Source of the DNA: Phytohabitans maris
GTDB lineage: Bacteria; Actinomycetota; Actinomycetes; Mycobacteriales; Micromonosporaceae
Length of the DNA stretch: 64,000 bases
Reading direction: 5' to 3'
Assembly: GCF_031085175.1 (NCBI RefSeq)
Contig: NZ_JAVHUY010000017.1
Coordinates: forward strand, 62,001 to 126,000
Within the stretch, counting starts at the first letter, position 1, and every line of letters starts with the position of its first letter. The notes under the pieces were generated by a model. That model saw only the letters and a program-made list of their open reading frames with translations, had not been told where the DNA came from and made no database searches. A program made the position numbers and the translations under genes. Below, piece after piece: positions 49,108 to 57,474 of the stretch.

Positions 49108-50070
49108 TCACGGTTGGAACCCGTCCGGCAGGAGCCGGGCGAGTGCGCGTACCGCACGGTACTGGAGGGCCTTGATGGCCCCTTCGTTCTTGCCCATCGC
49201 CTGGGCGGTCTCGGCGACGGAGAAGCCTTGCAGGAAGCGCAGGACGATGCACTCCTGCTGCTCGGGGTTGAGCTGCTTGACGGCGCTCAGGAGGGCCACG
49301 TTCGTGATGTGGTCGACGACGGCGGCTTCGGGGCTGCCCTCGGGCCCGCGGTCTTCACGGTCGGCGTCCAGGACGTCGCCGGTGGTGACCTCGAGGCGGT
49401 AGCGGCCGGACTTGAAGTGGTCGGCGACCAGGTTGCGGGCGATGGTGACGAGCCAGGCGCCGAGGTCGCGGCCCTGCCAGGTGAAGCTGCCGATGCGCTT
49501 GAGCGCGCGCAGGAAGGTGTCGGAGGTGAGGTCTTCGGCGAGCTGGCGGTTGCCGACCCGGAAGTAGACGAACCGGAAGACCGTGTCGACGTACCGGTCG
49601 TAGATCAGCCCGAACGCCTCGGCCTCGCCGGCCTGGGCCCGCTCGACCAGTGCCCACACCTCGGCGGCCGCGTCGGTCGGGTCGGGGCGGCTCGCGTGTC
49701 TGGTGGGTGGCGCGCTGCTCGGGCCTGGTGGCCCGGACTGGACGACCGGCAGTACCGCCGTGTCGGTGTCGCCACCCGTGCGTAAGCCCGGGTCGGCCGG
49801 GTTGTGCCCCGGGGCCGGCTGGGCCGGCATGGACGGGCGCCCGGGCGCGACGACGCGGCCACCGACCGGCTTGGCGTTGGAGCCCGGCACGTGGCGGGCC
49901 GGCGCCGGCGCCTCGTTGACGTGGGGCGTCCGGTTGCGGGTGTGGCGGGTGCTCATGTCGTTCATGGCGAAGCGCCATGTCCGCATCTCGTTCATGGCCT
50001 GGCGCAGGGCTCGCAGACCGTCGGCGAGTGCCACCCGCGCGTACAGCTCCTGGTACGTGTAGGCCGTCAC
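49108..50070 (-). CDS. bldN: Developmental ECF sigma factor BldN
   Basis: 320-aa ECF sigma factor. An N-terminal extension of about 145 residues (Pro/Ala/Arg-rich, with the two segments RQAMNEMRTWRFAMNDMS) precedes sigma2 (about 150-215: LVERAQAGEAEAFGLIYDRY, FLRALKRIGSFTWQGRDLGAW) and sigma4 (about 255-315: LNPEQQECIVLRFLQGFSVAE, MGKNEGAIKALQYRAVRAL). The core is close to Streptomyces sigma-BldN, which drives aerial-mycelium genes and whose precursor extension is removed by proteolysis. The extension here differs in sequence. GTG at 50070 has GGAGGAGG upstream. rsbN lies downstream. Confidence 0.9.
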   Translation of the reverse strand: MTAYTYQELYARVALADGLRALRQAMNEMRTWRFAMNDMSTRHTRNRTPHVNEAPAPARHVPGSNAKPVGGRVVAPGRPSMPAQPAPGHNPADPGLRTGGDTDTAVLPVVQSGPPGPSSAPPTRHASRPDPTDAAAEVWALVERAQAGEAEAFGLIYDRYVDTVFRFVYFRVGNRQLAEDLTSDTFLRALKRIGSFTWQGRDLGAWLVTIARNLVADHFKSGRYRLEVTTGDVLDADREDRGPEGSPEAAVVDHITNVALLSAVKQLNPEQQECIVLRFLQGFSVAETAQAMGKNEGAIKALQYRAVRALARLLPDGFQP

Positions 50071-50535
50071 TGCCCCTCCTCCGTGACCCCGCGCAGCGCC
50101 AACATCGGGTATGTGCCGGGTCTGGCACGCTCCCCTACCAGCCGGACAGGGCGCGCCATCTGGCGACACACACCCTTGAGGTGCTGGTGCGGTGCGTTAT
50201 CGGGCACGGCGGCCTCCTCGGGGTGAGGGGTGTCGACTCACGGCAAAAGGGGTGAGCCGACCCAGAGATAATAGGGCCAACATCACCCACGTGTGCGGAG
50301 TCCGTTACACAGAGCCGAATTATTTACCGATCGTGGGCGAATCTGTCGCACACCGTGTGCGGCGTCGGACACCCGACAGGGGTAACGCCAACCCCCATTC
50401 GAGTGACACGGGTGCGACACGCCGCACCGAGCCCAGGAAAGCGTTCGGCGCTCGAACAGCGGCATCGTACGCAGGTGGGGACGAACTGAACATCAGGCGA
50501 CACCGAAGTAAGGCGCGTCACACTAACCTGTGACC
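50071..50535. other. Long divergent promoter region of bldN and an acyl-CoA ligase
   Basis: 465 bp between bldN (leftward) and the ligase gene (rightward) with no coding signal. It contains a 15-bp palindrome CGCACAC-C-GTGTGCG (50347-50361), a related half CGTGTGCGG near 50290, and a GC-poorer stretch around 50310-50340. Long upstream regions with several sites are usual for bld genes. I cannot assign the binding protein. Confidence 0.6.
50524..50529 (+). promoter_or_regulatory. -10 box of the acyl-CoA ligase gene
   Basis: TAACCT, then exactly 6 nt (GTGACC) and the GTG at 50536. The in-frame GTG at 50530 lies inside the spacer and is therefore rejected as the start. Confidence 0.5.
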
Positions 50536-52104
50536 GTGCACGAACCAGCCGCCGTCGACGAGCCCGCCCGCAACCTGGCCGACTACGTGCGCCGTGCGGC
50601 GCGGGCCGGCGCCGACCGTCCCGCGCTGCTCTGGCGGGACGGGGTCGTGACCTGGGGGCAGCTCGACGCGCGCGTGGACGCCGCCGCCCGGGGCCTGGGC
50701 GGCCTCGCCGCGGATACGGCGGGACATCCGGCCCGCGTGGCGGTCGCGCTGGGCAACACACCCGACTTCGCGGTCGCGTTCTTCGGCGCGTTGCGCGCGG
50801 GGCTGGCCGCGGTGCCGGTCAACCCGGAGTACACGGCCCGCGAGCTGCGCCACGTGCTCGCCGACTCGGCGGCCACCGCACTCGTCTGCACCGAGCGGGT
50901 GCGAGACACCGTCGACGGGATCCGGGGCGAGCTGCCCGCGCTCTCGGCCGTACACGTGGATCTGCTGGACCTGGATGGCCCGCCGCCGGCCGGCGAGACC
51001 GGCGGTGAAGACCTGGCCGTGCTGCTCTACACCTCGGGCACCGAGGGGAGCCCGAAGGGCGCGATGCTCTCCCACCGCGCGCTGATCGCCAACCACGTGC
51101 AGGTCGCCCGCGTGCCCTCGGTGCTCGGGCCGGACGACGTGCTGCTGCTGGCGGTGCCGCTCTTCCACGCCTACGGGCTCAACTCGGGGCTGGGCGCGGT
51201 GGCCTTCCACGCCGCGTGCGGGGTGCTGGTGGAGCGCTTCGACCCGGCCGCCACGCTGGAGACCATCGCCCGGCACTCGGTCACCGCGGTGGTCGGCGTC
51301 CCGTCCATGTACGTGGGCTGGGCCGCGCGCCCGGAGTTGGACGGCGCGTTCGGCTCGGTGCGGCTGGCGGTCTGCGGGGCGGCGCCGCTGGAGCCGGCCA
51401 CCGCCGCCCGCGTCGGCGCCGCGACGGGACGCCAGGTCTTCGTCGGGTACGGGTTGACCGAGACCGCCCCGGTCCTCACCTCCACGCTGCTGAGCAGTGC
51501 GCCGAAAATGGGCTCGATCGGGCAGCCGCTCCCCGGCGTGGAGCTGCGGCTCGTGGCGGCCGACGGCGGTGACATCTGGCGCGACGGCACGGTCGACCCG
51601 GACGCCGAAGACGAGCTGCTGGTCGAGCTGGAGTCGCCGGGCACCGACCCCGGCGAGATCGTGGTGCGCGGCGACAACCTCTTCTCCGGGTACTGGCCGG
51701 ACGGGCACGACGGACCCGACCCGGCCGGCTGGTGGGCCACCGGCGACGTGGCGTACGCGGACGCGGACGGCGACCTCTTCCTGGTCGACCGCCTGGGTGA
51801 GCTGATCCTGGTCTCCGGCTTCAACGTCTACCCTCACGAGGTGGAGTTGGTGATCGAGGCCTGCCCCGGCGTGGTCGAGGCCGCCGTGCTCGGCGCGCCG
51901 CACCCGCAGACCGGCCAGACCGTCCGGGCGTACGTGGTGCGCGAGCCGGGCAGCGAGCTGACCGTGGCCGAGCTGCAGCGGCACTGCGAGCGCAACCTGG
52001 CCCGGTTCAAGTGCCCGACCGCGATCGAGTTCGTACCGTCGCTGCCGCACTCGCCGACCGGCAAGGTGCGCAAGACCCTGCTGCGTTCGGAGGCGGTCCA
52101 GTGA
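50536..52104 (+). CDS. AMP-dependent acyl-CoA synthetase/ligase
   Basis: 522-aa member of the ANL superfamily; activates a carboxylic acid (probably a fatty acid) as acyl-AMP and then acyl-CoA. Seen: P-loop LLYTSGTEGSPKGAML (about 161-176), GYGLTETAPVLTS (about 304), the hinge region WWATGDVAYADADGDLFLVD (about 400) and GRLGE-like DRLGELILVSGFNVYPHEVE, and the catalytic Lys in SPTGKVRKTLLR (about 511). No signal or membrane segment. Acid specificity is unknown. Leaderless GTG at 50536. Coupled to the glutaredoxin-like gene by a 4-nt overlap. Confidence 0.92.
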   Translation: MHEPAAVDEPARNLADYVRRAARAGADRPALLWRDGVVTWGQLDARVDAAARGLGGLAADTAGHPARVAVALGNTPDFAVAFFGALRAGLAAVPVNPEYTARELRHVLADSAATALVCTERVRDTVDGIRGELPALSAVHVDLLDLDGPPPAGETGGEDLAVLLYTSGTEGSPKGAMLSHRALIANHVQVARVPSVLGPDDVLLLAVPLFHAYGLNSGLGAVAFHAACGVLVERFDPAATLETIARHSVTAVVGVPSMYVGWAARPELDGAFGSVRLAVCGAAPLEPATAARVGAATGRQVFVGYGLTETAPVLTSTLLSSAPKMGSIGQPLPGVELRLVAADGGDIWRDGTVDPDAEDELLVELESPGTDPGEIVVRGDNLFSGYWPDGHDGPDPAGWWATGDVAYADADGDLFLVDRLGELILVSGFNVYPHEVELVIEACPGVVEAAVLGAPHPQTGQTVRAYVVREPGSELTVAELQRHCERNLARFKCPTAIEFVPSLPHSPTGKVRKTLLRSEAVQ

Positions 52105-52349
52105 GCGACGCCCGGCTGACGCTGATCACCCGGCCCGGCTGCCACCTCTGCGACGTGGCCAAGGAGGCGATCGCACGGGTCGCGGCGGCCACCGGCGAGC
52201 GGTGGGTCGAGGTCGACGTGGAGTCCGACCGCGAGCTCGAGGCGGAGTACGGCGACCGGGTGCCGGTGACCCTGCTCGACGGCAAGGAGCACGGCTACTG
52301 GCGGGTGGAGGAGCAGCGACTTCTCCGCGATCTGGGAGCCGCCAAGTAG
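52101..52349 (+). CDS. Glutaredoxin-like protein
   Basis: 82-aa thioredoxin-fold protein with CxxC in ITRPGCHLCDVAKEAI (Cys at about 14 and 17), a cis-Pro in VPVTLLDGKEH and a helix at the C-terminus. It is a DUF836-type glutaredoxin-like protein; Rv0508 is the positional counterpart (recalled). It could reduce disulfides using mycothiol, consistent with the thiol genes in this window (inference). GTG overlaps the ligase stop. Confidence 0.88.
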   Translation: MSDARLTLITRPGCHLCDVAKEAIARVAAATGERWVEVDVESDRELEAEYGDRVPVTLLDGKEHGYWRVEEQRLLRDLGAAK

Positions 52350-52352
52350 AGT
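52347..52352 (+). promoter_or_regulatory. -10 box of the HAD gene
   Basis: TAGAGT overlaps the stop of the glutaredoxin-like gene; 6 nt later comes the GTG at 52359, a leaderless start. Confidence 0.5.
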
Positions 52353-52358
52353 TCCCGC

Positions 52359-53000
52359 GTGGTGAGCAAGCACCTTGTCTGGGACTGGAACGGCACTCTT
52401 CTCGACGACCTGCCCCTGGTCGTCTCCTCGACCAACGCGGCGTTCGCCAGCGTCGCCGCGCCGGCGTTGACCGCCGAGGCGCACCGCCGCGCGTTCCGCC
52501 GCCCGGTCGCGGAGTTCTACGCCGAGGTGCTGGGGCGGGCGCTGGAGGAGGGCGAGTTCGGCCGCCTCGACAAGATCTTCCACGACGCGTACCGGCTGGG
52601 CCTGGCCACCTGCGGGCTGGCGGCCGACGCGCAGACCGCCATGTCCAGCTGGCTGGGGAGCCAGTCGCTGCTCTCGATGTGGTTTCACCACGAGCTCGTG
52701 CCGGAGGTCGAGCGGCGCGGCCTGACCGCCCGGCTGGCCCGGGTCGACGGGCTGCGCGGCACGGTCGGCGGCGACCTCAAGGCCGAGCACCTCGCTCGGC
52801 ACCTCACCGAGCTCGGCGTCGAGGGCTCCGCCACGGTCCTGATCGGCGACTCGGTCGACGACGCCGACGCGGCCGCCTCGGTCGGCGCCCGCTGCGTGCT
52901 GTACACCGGTGGCTTCACCGATCCGGCCCGGCTGCGCGCGGTCGGCGTACCGGTGGCGGACTCCCTGGTCGAGGCCGTGCGCCTCGCCGCGGACGCCTAG
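52359..53000 (+). CDS. HAD-superfamily hydrolase (phosphoglycolate phosphatase-like)
   Basis: 213-aa HAD hydrolase: motif I LVWDWNGTLLDD (Asp nucleophile at about 9; the W between the Asp residues is common in this subgroup), a helical cap with PVAEFYAEVLG, motif II weakly seen, Lys in GGDLKAEHL (about 145) and motif IV VLIGDSVDDADAA (about 163). Likely a small-molecule phosphatase; substrate not predictable. Leaderless GTG at 52359. Its last 19 bp, stop included, are duplicated in tandem right after the gene. Confidence 0.88.
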   Translation: MVSKHLVWDWNGTLLDDLPLVVSSTNAAFASVAAPALTAEAHRRAFRRPVAEFYAEVLGRALEEGEFGRLDKIFHDAYRLGLATCGLAADAQTAMSSWLGSQSLLSMWFHHELVPEVERRGLTARLARVDGLRGTVGGDLKAEHLARHLTELGVEGSATVLIGDSVDDADAAASVGARCVLYTGGFTDPARLRAVGVPVADSLVEAVRLAADA

Positions 53001-53019
53001 CCTCGCCGCGGACGCCTAG
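52982..53019. repeat. 19-bp tandem duplication over a stop codon
   Basis: CCTCGCCGCGGACGCCTAG at 52982-53000 is repeated exactly at 53001-53019. The first copy encodes the HAD C-terminus and its TAG; the second is non-coding and gives a second in-line stop. Confidence 0.9.
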
Positions 53020-53204
53020 CCCCGCCGCCGCGCCGGGCTTCGCGGCGCCGCGCTGATCTCTCGCCGCGCCGGCGTGGCGGGTGCGGTCGCGATCGGGCTG
53101 GGCCCCGCCCGCGGCGCTGGTCCGCGATAGTAGGGAAAGCCCTACCGCCAAGAGGCCAGCCGACGGGATGGGAGCCAGCCGGCCCGATGCCTAGCGTCGA
53201 TGAC

Positions 53205-54500
53205 ATGACCACCACCACCGCGCCAGCGAGCCTCGGCGCCGAGCCGAGCGCCCGCCGTCCCATGCTCCGCCAGCTGGCGGTCGACTCCGCCTACGTACTG
53301 CTGGGCTTCCCGATCGCGGTGGCGTCGTTCATCGTCCTGATCACCGGTTTGGCGGCCGGTGTCGGTCTCGGCATCACCGTCATCGGCCTGCCGATCCTGG
53401 CCGGGGCGCTCTACGCGGCTCGCGCGTTCGCCGACATGGAGCGGCTGCGCATGCCGATGGTGCTGCGGCAGGCCCGGGTCCGGCCGCACTACCGGACCGC
53501 TGACGAGGGCGCCGGCGTGTGGCGCCGGGTGATCACACCGATCGCTGACACCCAGTCCTGGCTCGACCTCGCCCACGGCATCATCAAGTTTCCGATCACG
53601 ATCTTCTCGTTCGTCGTCACGCTCGTCTGGTGGGCCGGCGCGATCGGTGGCTGCCTCTACTGGTCCTACGCGTGGGCGATCCCCAACGGCCCCGACGACC
53701 AGGACCTGAGCGAGCTGCTCGGCCTCGGTGACTCGATCGGGGCGCGCATCGCGATGTACAGCGCGTTCGGCATCTTCTTCCTGATCACGCTCCCGGTCGT
53801 GGTGCGCGGCTGCGCGCTGCTGGAGGCGAGCTTCGGCAAGGCGCTGCTGACCGGCGTGGCCGAGATGCGCAACCGGATCACCGTGCTGGAGGAGCAGAAG
53901 GCGGCGGCCGTCTCCGCCGAGGCCAACGCGCTGCGCCGGCTGGAGCGCGACATCCACGACGGCCCGCAGCAGCGGCTGGTGCGGCTGGCCATGGACCTGG
54001 GCCGGGCACAGCAGCAGATGGAGACCGACCCGGAGGCGGCCCGGCGCACGCTGGACGAGGCGCTCACCCAGACCCGAGACACGCTGGCCGAGCTCCGCGC
54101 GCTCTCCCGGGGTATCGCGCCGCCGATCCTGGTCGACCGCGGCCTGCCGAGCGCGCTCGCCGCCCTCGCGGCCCGCGGCGTGATCCCGGTCGACCTCACC
54201 GTCGATCCCAAGCTGGGGCGGCTGGAGCCGTCGGTGGAGACCACGGCGTACTTCGTGGTGGCCGAGGCGCTCACCAACGTGGCCAAGCACAGCCGGGCCA
54301 GCGAGTGCTGGGTGGTCGTCTCCCGCACCGGAGACCGGCTGAAGATCGACATCATCGACGACGGCGAGGGTGGCGCGCACGTCTCCAAGGGCCACGGCCT
54401 GGCCGGGATCGCCGACCGGCTGCGGTCCAACGGCGGCACGCTCGAAGTGTTGAGCCCGTCCGGCGGCCCGACCGAGGTGCGCGCCGAGCTGCCATGCTGA
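53205..54500 (+). CDS. NarL-type sensor histidine kinase
   Basis: 431-aa kinase: an N-terminal sensor domain with about four membrane helices (about 25-60, 120-155 and 180-205), then HisKA_3 with the phosphoacceptor His in LERDIHDGPQQRLVRLAMDLG (about 245-265) and a HATPase domain (FVVAEALTNVAKHS; IDIIDDGEGGA; GHGLAGIADRLRS). The signal is not known. ATG at 53205 is chosen because TAGCGT lies 7 nt upstream; ATG at 53187 is the alternative. It is followed by its response regulator gene, but with a 47-bp tandem duplication at the joint. Confidence 0.9.
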   Translation: MTTTTAPASLGAEPSARRPMLRQLAVDSAYVLLGFPIAVASFIVLITGLAAGVGLGITVIGLPILAGALYAARAFADMERLRMPMVLRQARVRPHYRTADEGAGVWRRVITPIADTQSWLDLAHGIIKFPITIFSFVVTLVWWAGAIGGCLYWSYAWAIPNGPDDQDLSELLGLGDSIGARIAMYSAFGIFFLITLPVVVRGCALLEASFGKALLTGVAEMRNRITVLEEQKAAAVSAEANALRRLERDIHDGPQQRLVRLAMDLGRAQQQMETDPEAARRTLDEALTQTRDTLAELRALSRGIAPPILVDRGLPSALAALAARGVIPVDLTVDPKLGRLEPSVETTAYFVVAEALTNVAKHSRASECWVVVSRTGDRLKIDIIDDGEGGAHVSKGHGLAGIADRLRSNGGTLEVLSPSGGPTEVRAELPC

Positions 54501-54549
54501 GCCAGTTCGGTGGCCCGGCCGAGGTGCGCGCCGAGTTGCCATGCTGAGC
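54454..54549. repeat. 47-bp tandem duplication at the kinase/regulator joint
   Basis: The end of the kinase gene, including ATGCTGA (54494-54500), is repeated 47 bp later (54541-54547). The aligned 41-bp core (54462-54502 against 54509-54549) has three differences. The period is not a multiple of 3, so the second copy is in a different frame. Confidence 0.85.
54494..54547 (+). CDS. 17-aa relay micro-ORF made by the duplication
   Basis: An ATG that overlaps the kinase stop (ATGCTGA) opens a 17-codon frame MLSQFGGPAEVRAELPC. Its stop in turn overlaps the ATG of the response regulator at 54541 (ATGCTGA). It repeats the last residues of the kinase (GGPTEVRAELPC). Likely its value is to hand ribosomes on from kinase to regulator; a peptide function is not expected. 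Confidence 0.5.
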   Translation: MLSQFGGPAEVRAELPC

Positions 54550-55215
54550 GACGCCGCGCTACAAAGCCCCATGCGCGTCGTGATAGCCGATGACGCGGTC
54601 CTCCTCCGGGAGGGCCTCGTCCGGTTGCTGACGGAAAACGGCCACGATGTCGTCGCCGCCGTGGGTGACGGCGACAGCCTGGTCGAGGCGATCGAGGAGC
54701 ACCGCCCAGACATCTCGATCGTGGACGTGCGGATGCCGCCCACCCACACCGACGAGGGGCTCCGGGCGGCGGTCGCCGCCCGCGAGCGGGTGCCGCGTAC
54801 CCCGATCCTGGTCCTCTCCCAGTACGTCGAGGTGTCGTACGCGGACGACCTGCTCGCCGACCGGGCCGGTGCGGTGGGCTACCTGCTCAAGGACCGGGTG
54901 GCAGCCATCGCCGAGTTCCTCGACGCGGTCGCCCGGGTGGCCGCCGGCGGCACCGTGCTCGACCCCGAGGTGGTGAGCCAGCTTCTGGTGCGGCGGCGCC
55001 GCGACGACCCGCTGCGCGAGCTGACCCCGCGCGAGCGCGAAGTGCTGTCGCTGATGGCCGAGGGCCGGTCGAATACGGCGATCGCGCGCATTCTCGTCGT
55101 GAGCGACGGTGCGGTGGAAAAGCACGTACGCAACATCTTCACCAAGCTTCAACTCCCTCCCGACGAGGAGCAGCACCGGCGGGTATTGGCCGTCCTCGCG
55201 TACCTCGGCACCTGA
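54541..55215 (+). CDS. NarL/LuxR-type response regulator
   Basis: 224-aa response regulator: receiver (about 10-130) with MRVVIADDAVLLREGL (acidic pair), phosphoacceptor Asp in DISIVDVRMPP (about 62) and the switch Lys in AVGYLLKDRV (about 113); C-terminal LuxR HTH (about 155-215, ELTPREREVLSLMAEGRSNTAIA, VEKHVRNIFTKL). It is the partner of the kinase encoded upstream. ATG at 54541 overlaps the stop of the micro-ORF; an internal ATG at 54571 would also leave a complete receiver. Targets are unknown. Confidence 0.92.
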   Translation: MLSDAALQSPMRVVIADDAVLLREGLVRLLTENGHDVVAAVGDGDSLVEAIEEHRPDISIVDVRMPPTHTDEGLRAAVAARERVPRTPILVLSQYVEVSYADDLLADRAGAVGYLLKDRVAAIAEFLDAVARVAAGGTVLDPEVVSQLLVRRRRDDPLRELTPREREVLSLMAEGRSNTAIARILVVSDGAVEKHVRNIFTKLQLPPDEEQHRRVLAVLAYLGT

Positions 55216-55247
55216 GTCGCTTGACGTCGCTTGATCAAGATCGCGAT

Positions 55248-55276
55248 TTGTGCACGACTTCACAAGCGCCTAGTCT
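55248..55276 (+). promoter_or_regulatory. Rex operator (ROP) over the rex-hem promoter
   Basis: TTGTGCACGACTTCACAA (55248-55265) is an 18-bp inverted repeat matching the known ROP site TTGTGAAnnnnTTCACAA at all but one fixed position. Its left end doubles as a -35 (TTGTGC); TAGTCT (55271-55276) is a -10 at 17-nt spacing. Rex bound here would block the promoter, so rex and the hem genes should be induced when NADH is high. Confidence 0.8.
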
Positions 55277-55351
55277 GTAAAGCCGTAGCGCCCCGCTAGC
55301 ACAGCCCTCCGGGGCAGTCGACGGTGGGTTCCCCACGGAGCACGGAGTCAC

Positions 55352-56125
55352 ATGAGTCAGCAGCGCCCCGGTGGTCAATCCGGGCAGCCCGGTGCCGTCC
55401 CGGCCCTTCCGGATCTGCCGGAGGCCACGGTGGCCCGCCTTCCGGAGTACCTGCGTGCGCTGCACAACCTCGCCGAGACCGGCCACGACACCGTCTCCAG
55501 CGAGGGCCTGGCCAGCGCGGCCGGGGTCAATTCCGCAAAGCTCCGCAAAGACCTGTCCCACCTCGGGTCATACGGGACGCGTGGCGTCGGTTACGACGTG
55601 GCCCTGCTGATCGAGCAGATCGAGTACGTGTTGGGTCTCACTCAGCGCCGGGCGGTGGCCCTGGTCGGCGTGGGTAACCTCGGTCATGCGCTGGCTGGTT
55701 ACGCGGGCTTCGCCACTCGTGGTTTCCGCATCGCCGCCCTTTTCGACGCCGATCCGTCCCGTGTGGGCGAGCGGATAAACGGGCTGGTCGTGCACCATAT
55801 CGACGACCTCACGCAGATCGCCGCCGCCGAGTCGATCGCCATTGGCGTGATCGCGACTCCGGCCCCGGCCGCGCAGAGCGTCGCTGATCAGTTGGTCGCC
55901 GCGGGTGTTACGAGCATTCTCAACTTCGCTCCTTGCGTACTCTCGGTACCCGAGGGGGTTGACGTCCGCAAGGTCGATCTCGCGATCGAGCTGCAGATCC
56001 TCTCGTTCCACGAGCACCGCAAGGCATCGCTCACCTCGTTGCCGGCCACCGGCCCCGCGGGTGGCCTCACGGCGTTGCCGGGTGGGCTCTCCGCTACCGG
56101 CACGGAGGAGGCGGTCGGCACGTGA
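55352..56125 (+). CDS. rex: Redox-sensing transcriptional repressor Rex
   Basis: 257-aa NADH/NAD-sensing repressor: winged helix (about 20-90: ATVARLPEYLRALHNL, SAAGVNSAKLRKDLSHLGSYGTRGVGY) and a Rossmann domain with VALVGVGNLGHALAGY (about 105-120), plus ATPAPAAQSVADQLVAAGV and NFAPCVLSVPEGV. A Pro/Gly/Ala extension at the C-terminus is usual in actinobacteria. ATG at 55352 follows GGAG. Binds the ROP site upstream and controls the hem operon and probably respiratory genes elsewhere. hemA overlaps the stop by 4 nt. Confidence 0.96.
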   Translation: MSQQRPGGQSGQPGAVPALPDLPEATVARLPEYLRALHNLAETGHDTVSSEGLASAAGVNSAKLRKDLSHLGSYGTRGVGYDVALLIEQIEYVLGLTQRRAVALVGVGNLGHALAGYAGFATRGFRIAALFDADPSRVGERINGLVVHHIDDLTQIAAAESIAIGVIATPAPAAQSVADQLVAAGVTSILNFAPCVLSVPEGVDVRKVDLAIELQILSFHEHRKASLTSLPATGPAGGLTALPGGLSATGTEEAVGT

Positions 56126-57474
56126 ACCTGATAGTCGTTGGCGCGTCGTACCGCACCGCGCCGGTGTCGATCCTCGAGCAGATCGCGGTGGCCCCGACCG
56201 ACCTCGCCACGGTGCACGACCGGCTCCTCGCCCAGTCGTACGTGAGCGAGGCCGTCGTGCTCTCCACCTGCAACCGCGTAGAGGTGTACGCGGCGGTCAA
56301 CGGCTTCCACGGCGGCCTCGGCGAGATCTGCACCGTGCTCGGCGAGCGGGCCGGGTGCAGCTCCACCGACCTCGCCGAGCACCTGTACGTGCACTACGAC
56401 TCCGCCGCCGTCCAGCACGCGTTCCGGGTGGCCAGCGGGCTCGACTCGATGGTGGTCGGCGAGGCGCAGATCCTCGGGCAGCTCCGCGAGGCGTACCAGG
56501 CGGCGATCGACCACGAGAGCGCCGGCCGGCTGCTGCACGAGCTGATGCAGCAGGCCCTGCGCGTGGGCAAGCGGGCGCACGCGGAGACCGGCATCGACCG
56601 CGCCGGCCAGAGCGTGGTGACCGCCGCGCTCGGCGTGGCCGCGTCCGCGTTCGCCGTCGACCACGAGTGCCTGCTCGGCGTCGACTGCGAGCACCCGCCC
56701 ACCGACCTGGCCGGCCGCCCGGCGCTGGTGATCGGCGCCGGCGCGATGGGTTCGCTCTCGCTGGCCACGCTGGCGCGTTCCGGCGCCGGCCCGCTGACCG
56801 TGACCAACCGCGGTGCCGGGCGCGCCGAGCGGCTCGCCGCGGCGTACGGCGCGACGGCCGTGCCCTTCGACGACCTGCCCGCCGCGCTGGCCGGCGTCGA
56901 CGTGGTGGCCACCGCCACGGCCTCGACCGAGCACGTGCTGACCCGCGAGGCCGTGTCCCGCGCGGTCGAAGGGCGCGACCGGCCCCTGGTCATCCTCGAC
57001 CTGGCCGTGCCGCGCGACGTCGAGCCGGAGGCCGCCGCGGTGCCCGGCGTCGTGGTGATCGACATCGACCGCCTCGCCGCCAGCCTGCGCACCGGCCCGG
57101 CCGCCGTCGACGAGGCCGCGGTCGAGGAGATCGTGGGCGCCGAGGTGGAGGCGTTTCTCGGCTGGCTGCGCGGCGCCGACGTCGCACCGACCGTCGCCGC
57201 GCTGCGCACCCGCGCCGACGACGTGGTGAGCGCCGAGCTGCGCCGGCTGGCCCAGCGCCGCCCTGACCTGACCGACGAGCAGCGCGCCGACGTGGCACAC
57301 ACCGTGCACCGGGTCGTGCAGCGGCTGCTCCACTCGCCGACCGTACGGGTGCGGCAGCTCGCCGCGGAGCCCGGCGGCGACCAGTACACCGCGCTGCTGC
57401 GCGAGCTGTTCGACCTCGAGGTGCCGCGGAGCGCCCAGGCCGGCGAGGTGCCCGATCTGGAGGAGCACTCGTGA
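56122..57474 (+). CDS. hemA: Glutamyl-tRNA reductase HemA
   Basis: First step of the C5 heme pathway: reduces Glu-tRNA(Glu) to glutamate-1-semialdehyde with NADPH. 450 aa; catalytic domain with [17 protein letters not shown] and the nucleophile Cys in [12 protein letters not shown] (about 50), then [18 protein letters not shown], the NADPH domain [19 protein letters not shown] (about 200) and a helical dimerisation domain. GTG at 56122 overlaps the rex stop; the hemC start overlaps its own stop, so rex-hemA-hemC are translationally coupled. Regulated through Rex. Confidence 0.97.
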   Translation: MNLIVVGASYRTAPVSILEQIAVAPTDLATVHDRLLAQSYVSEAVVLSTCNRVEVYAAVNGFHGGLGEICTVLGERAGCSSTDLAEHLYVHYDSAAVQHAFRVASGLDSMVVGEAQILGQLREAYQAAIDHESAGRLLHELMQQALRVGKRAHAETGIDRAGQSVVTAALGVAASAFAVDHECLLGVDCEHPPTDLAGRPALVIGAGAMGSLSLATLARSGAGPLTVTNRGAGRAERLAAAYGATAVPFDDLPAALAGVDVVATATASTEHVLTREAVSRAVEGRDRPLVILDLAVPRDVEPEAAAVPGVVVIDIDRLAASLRTGPAAVDEAAVEEIVGAEVEAFLGWLRGADVAPTVAALRTRADDVVSAELRRLAQRRPDLTDEQRADVAHTVHRVVQRLLHSPTVRVRQLAAEPGGDQYTALLRELFDLEVPRSAQAGEVPDLEEHS

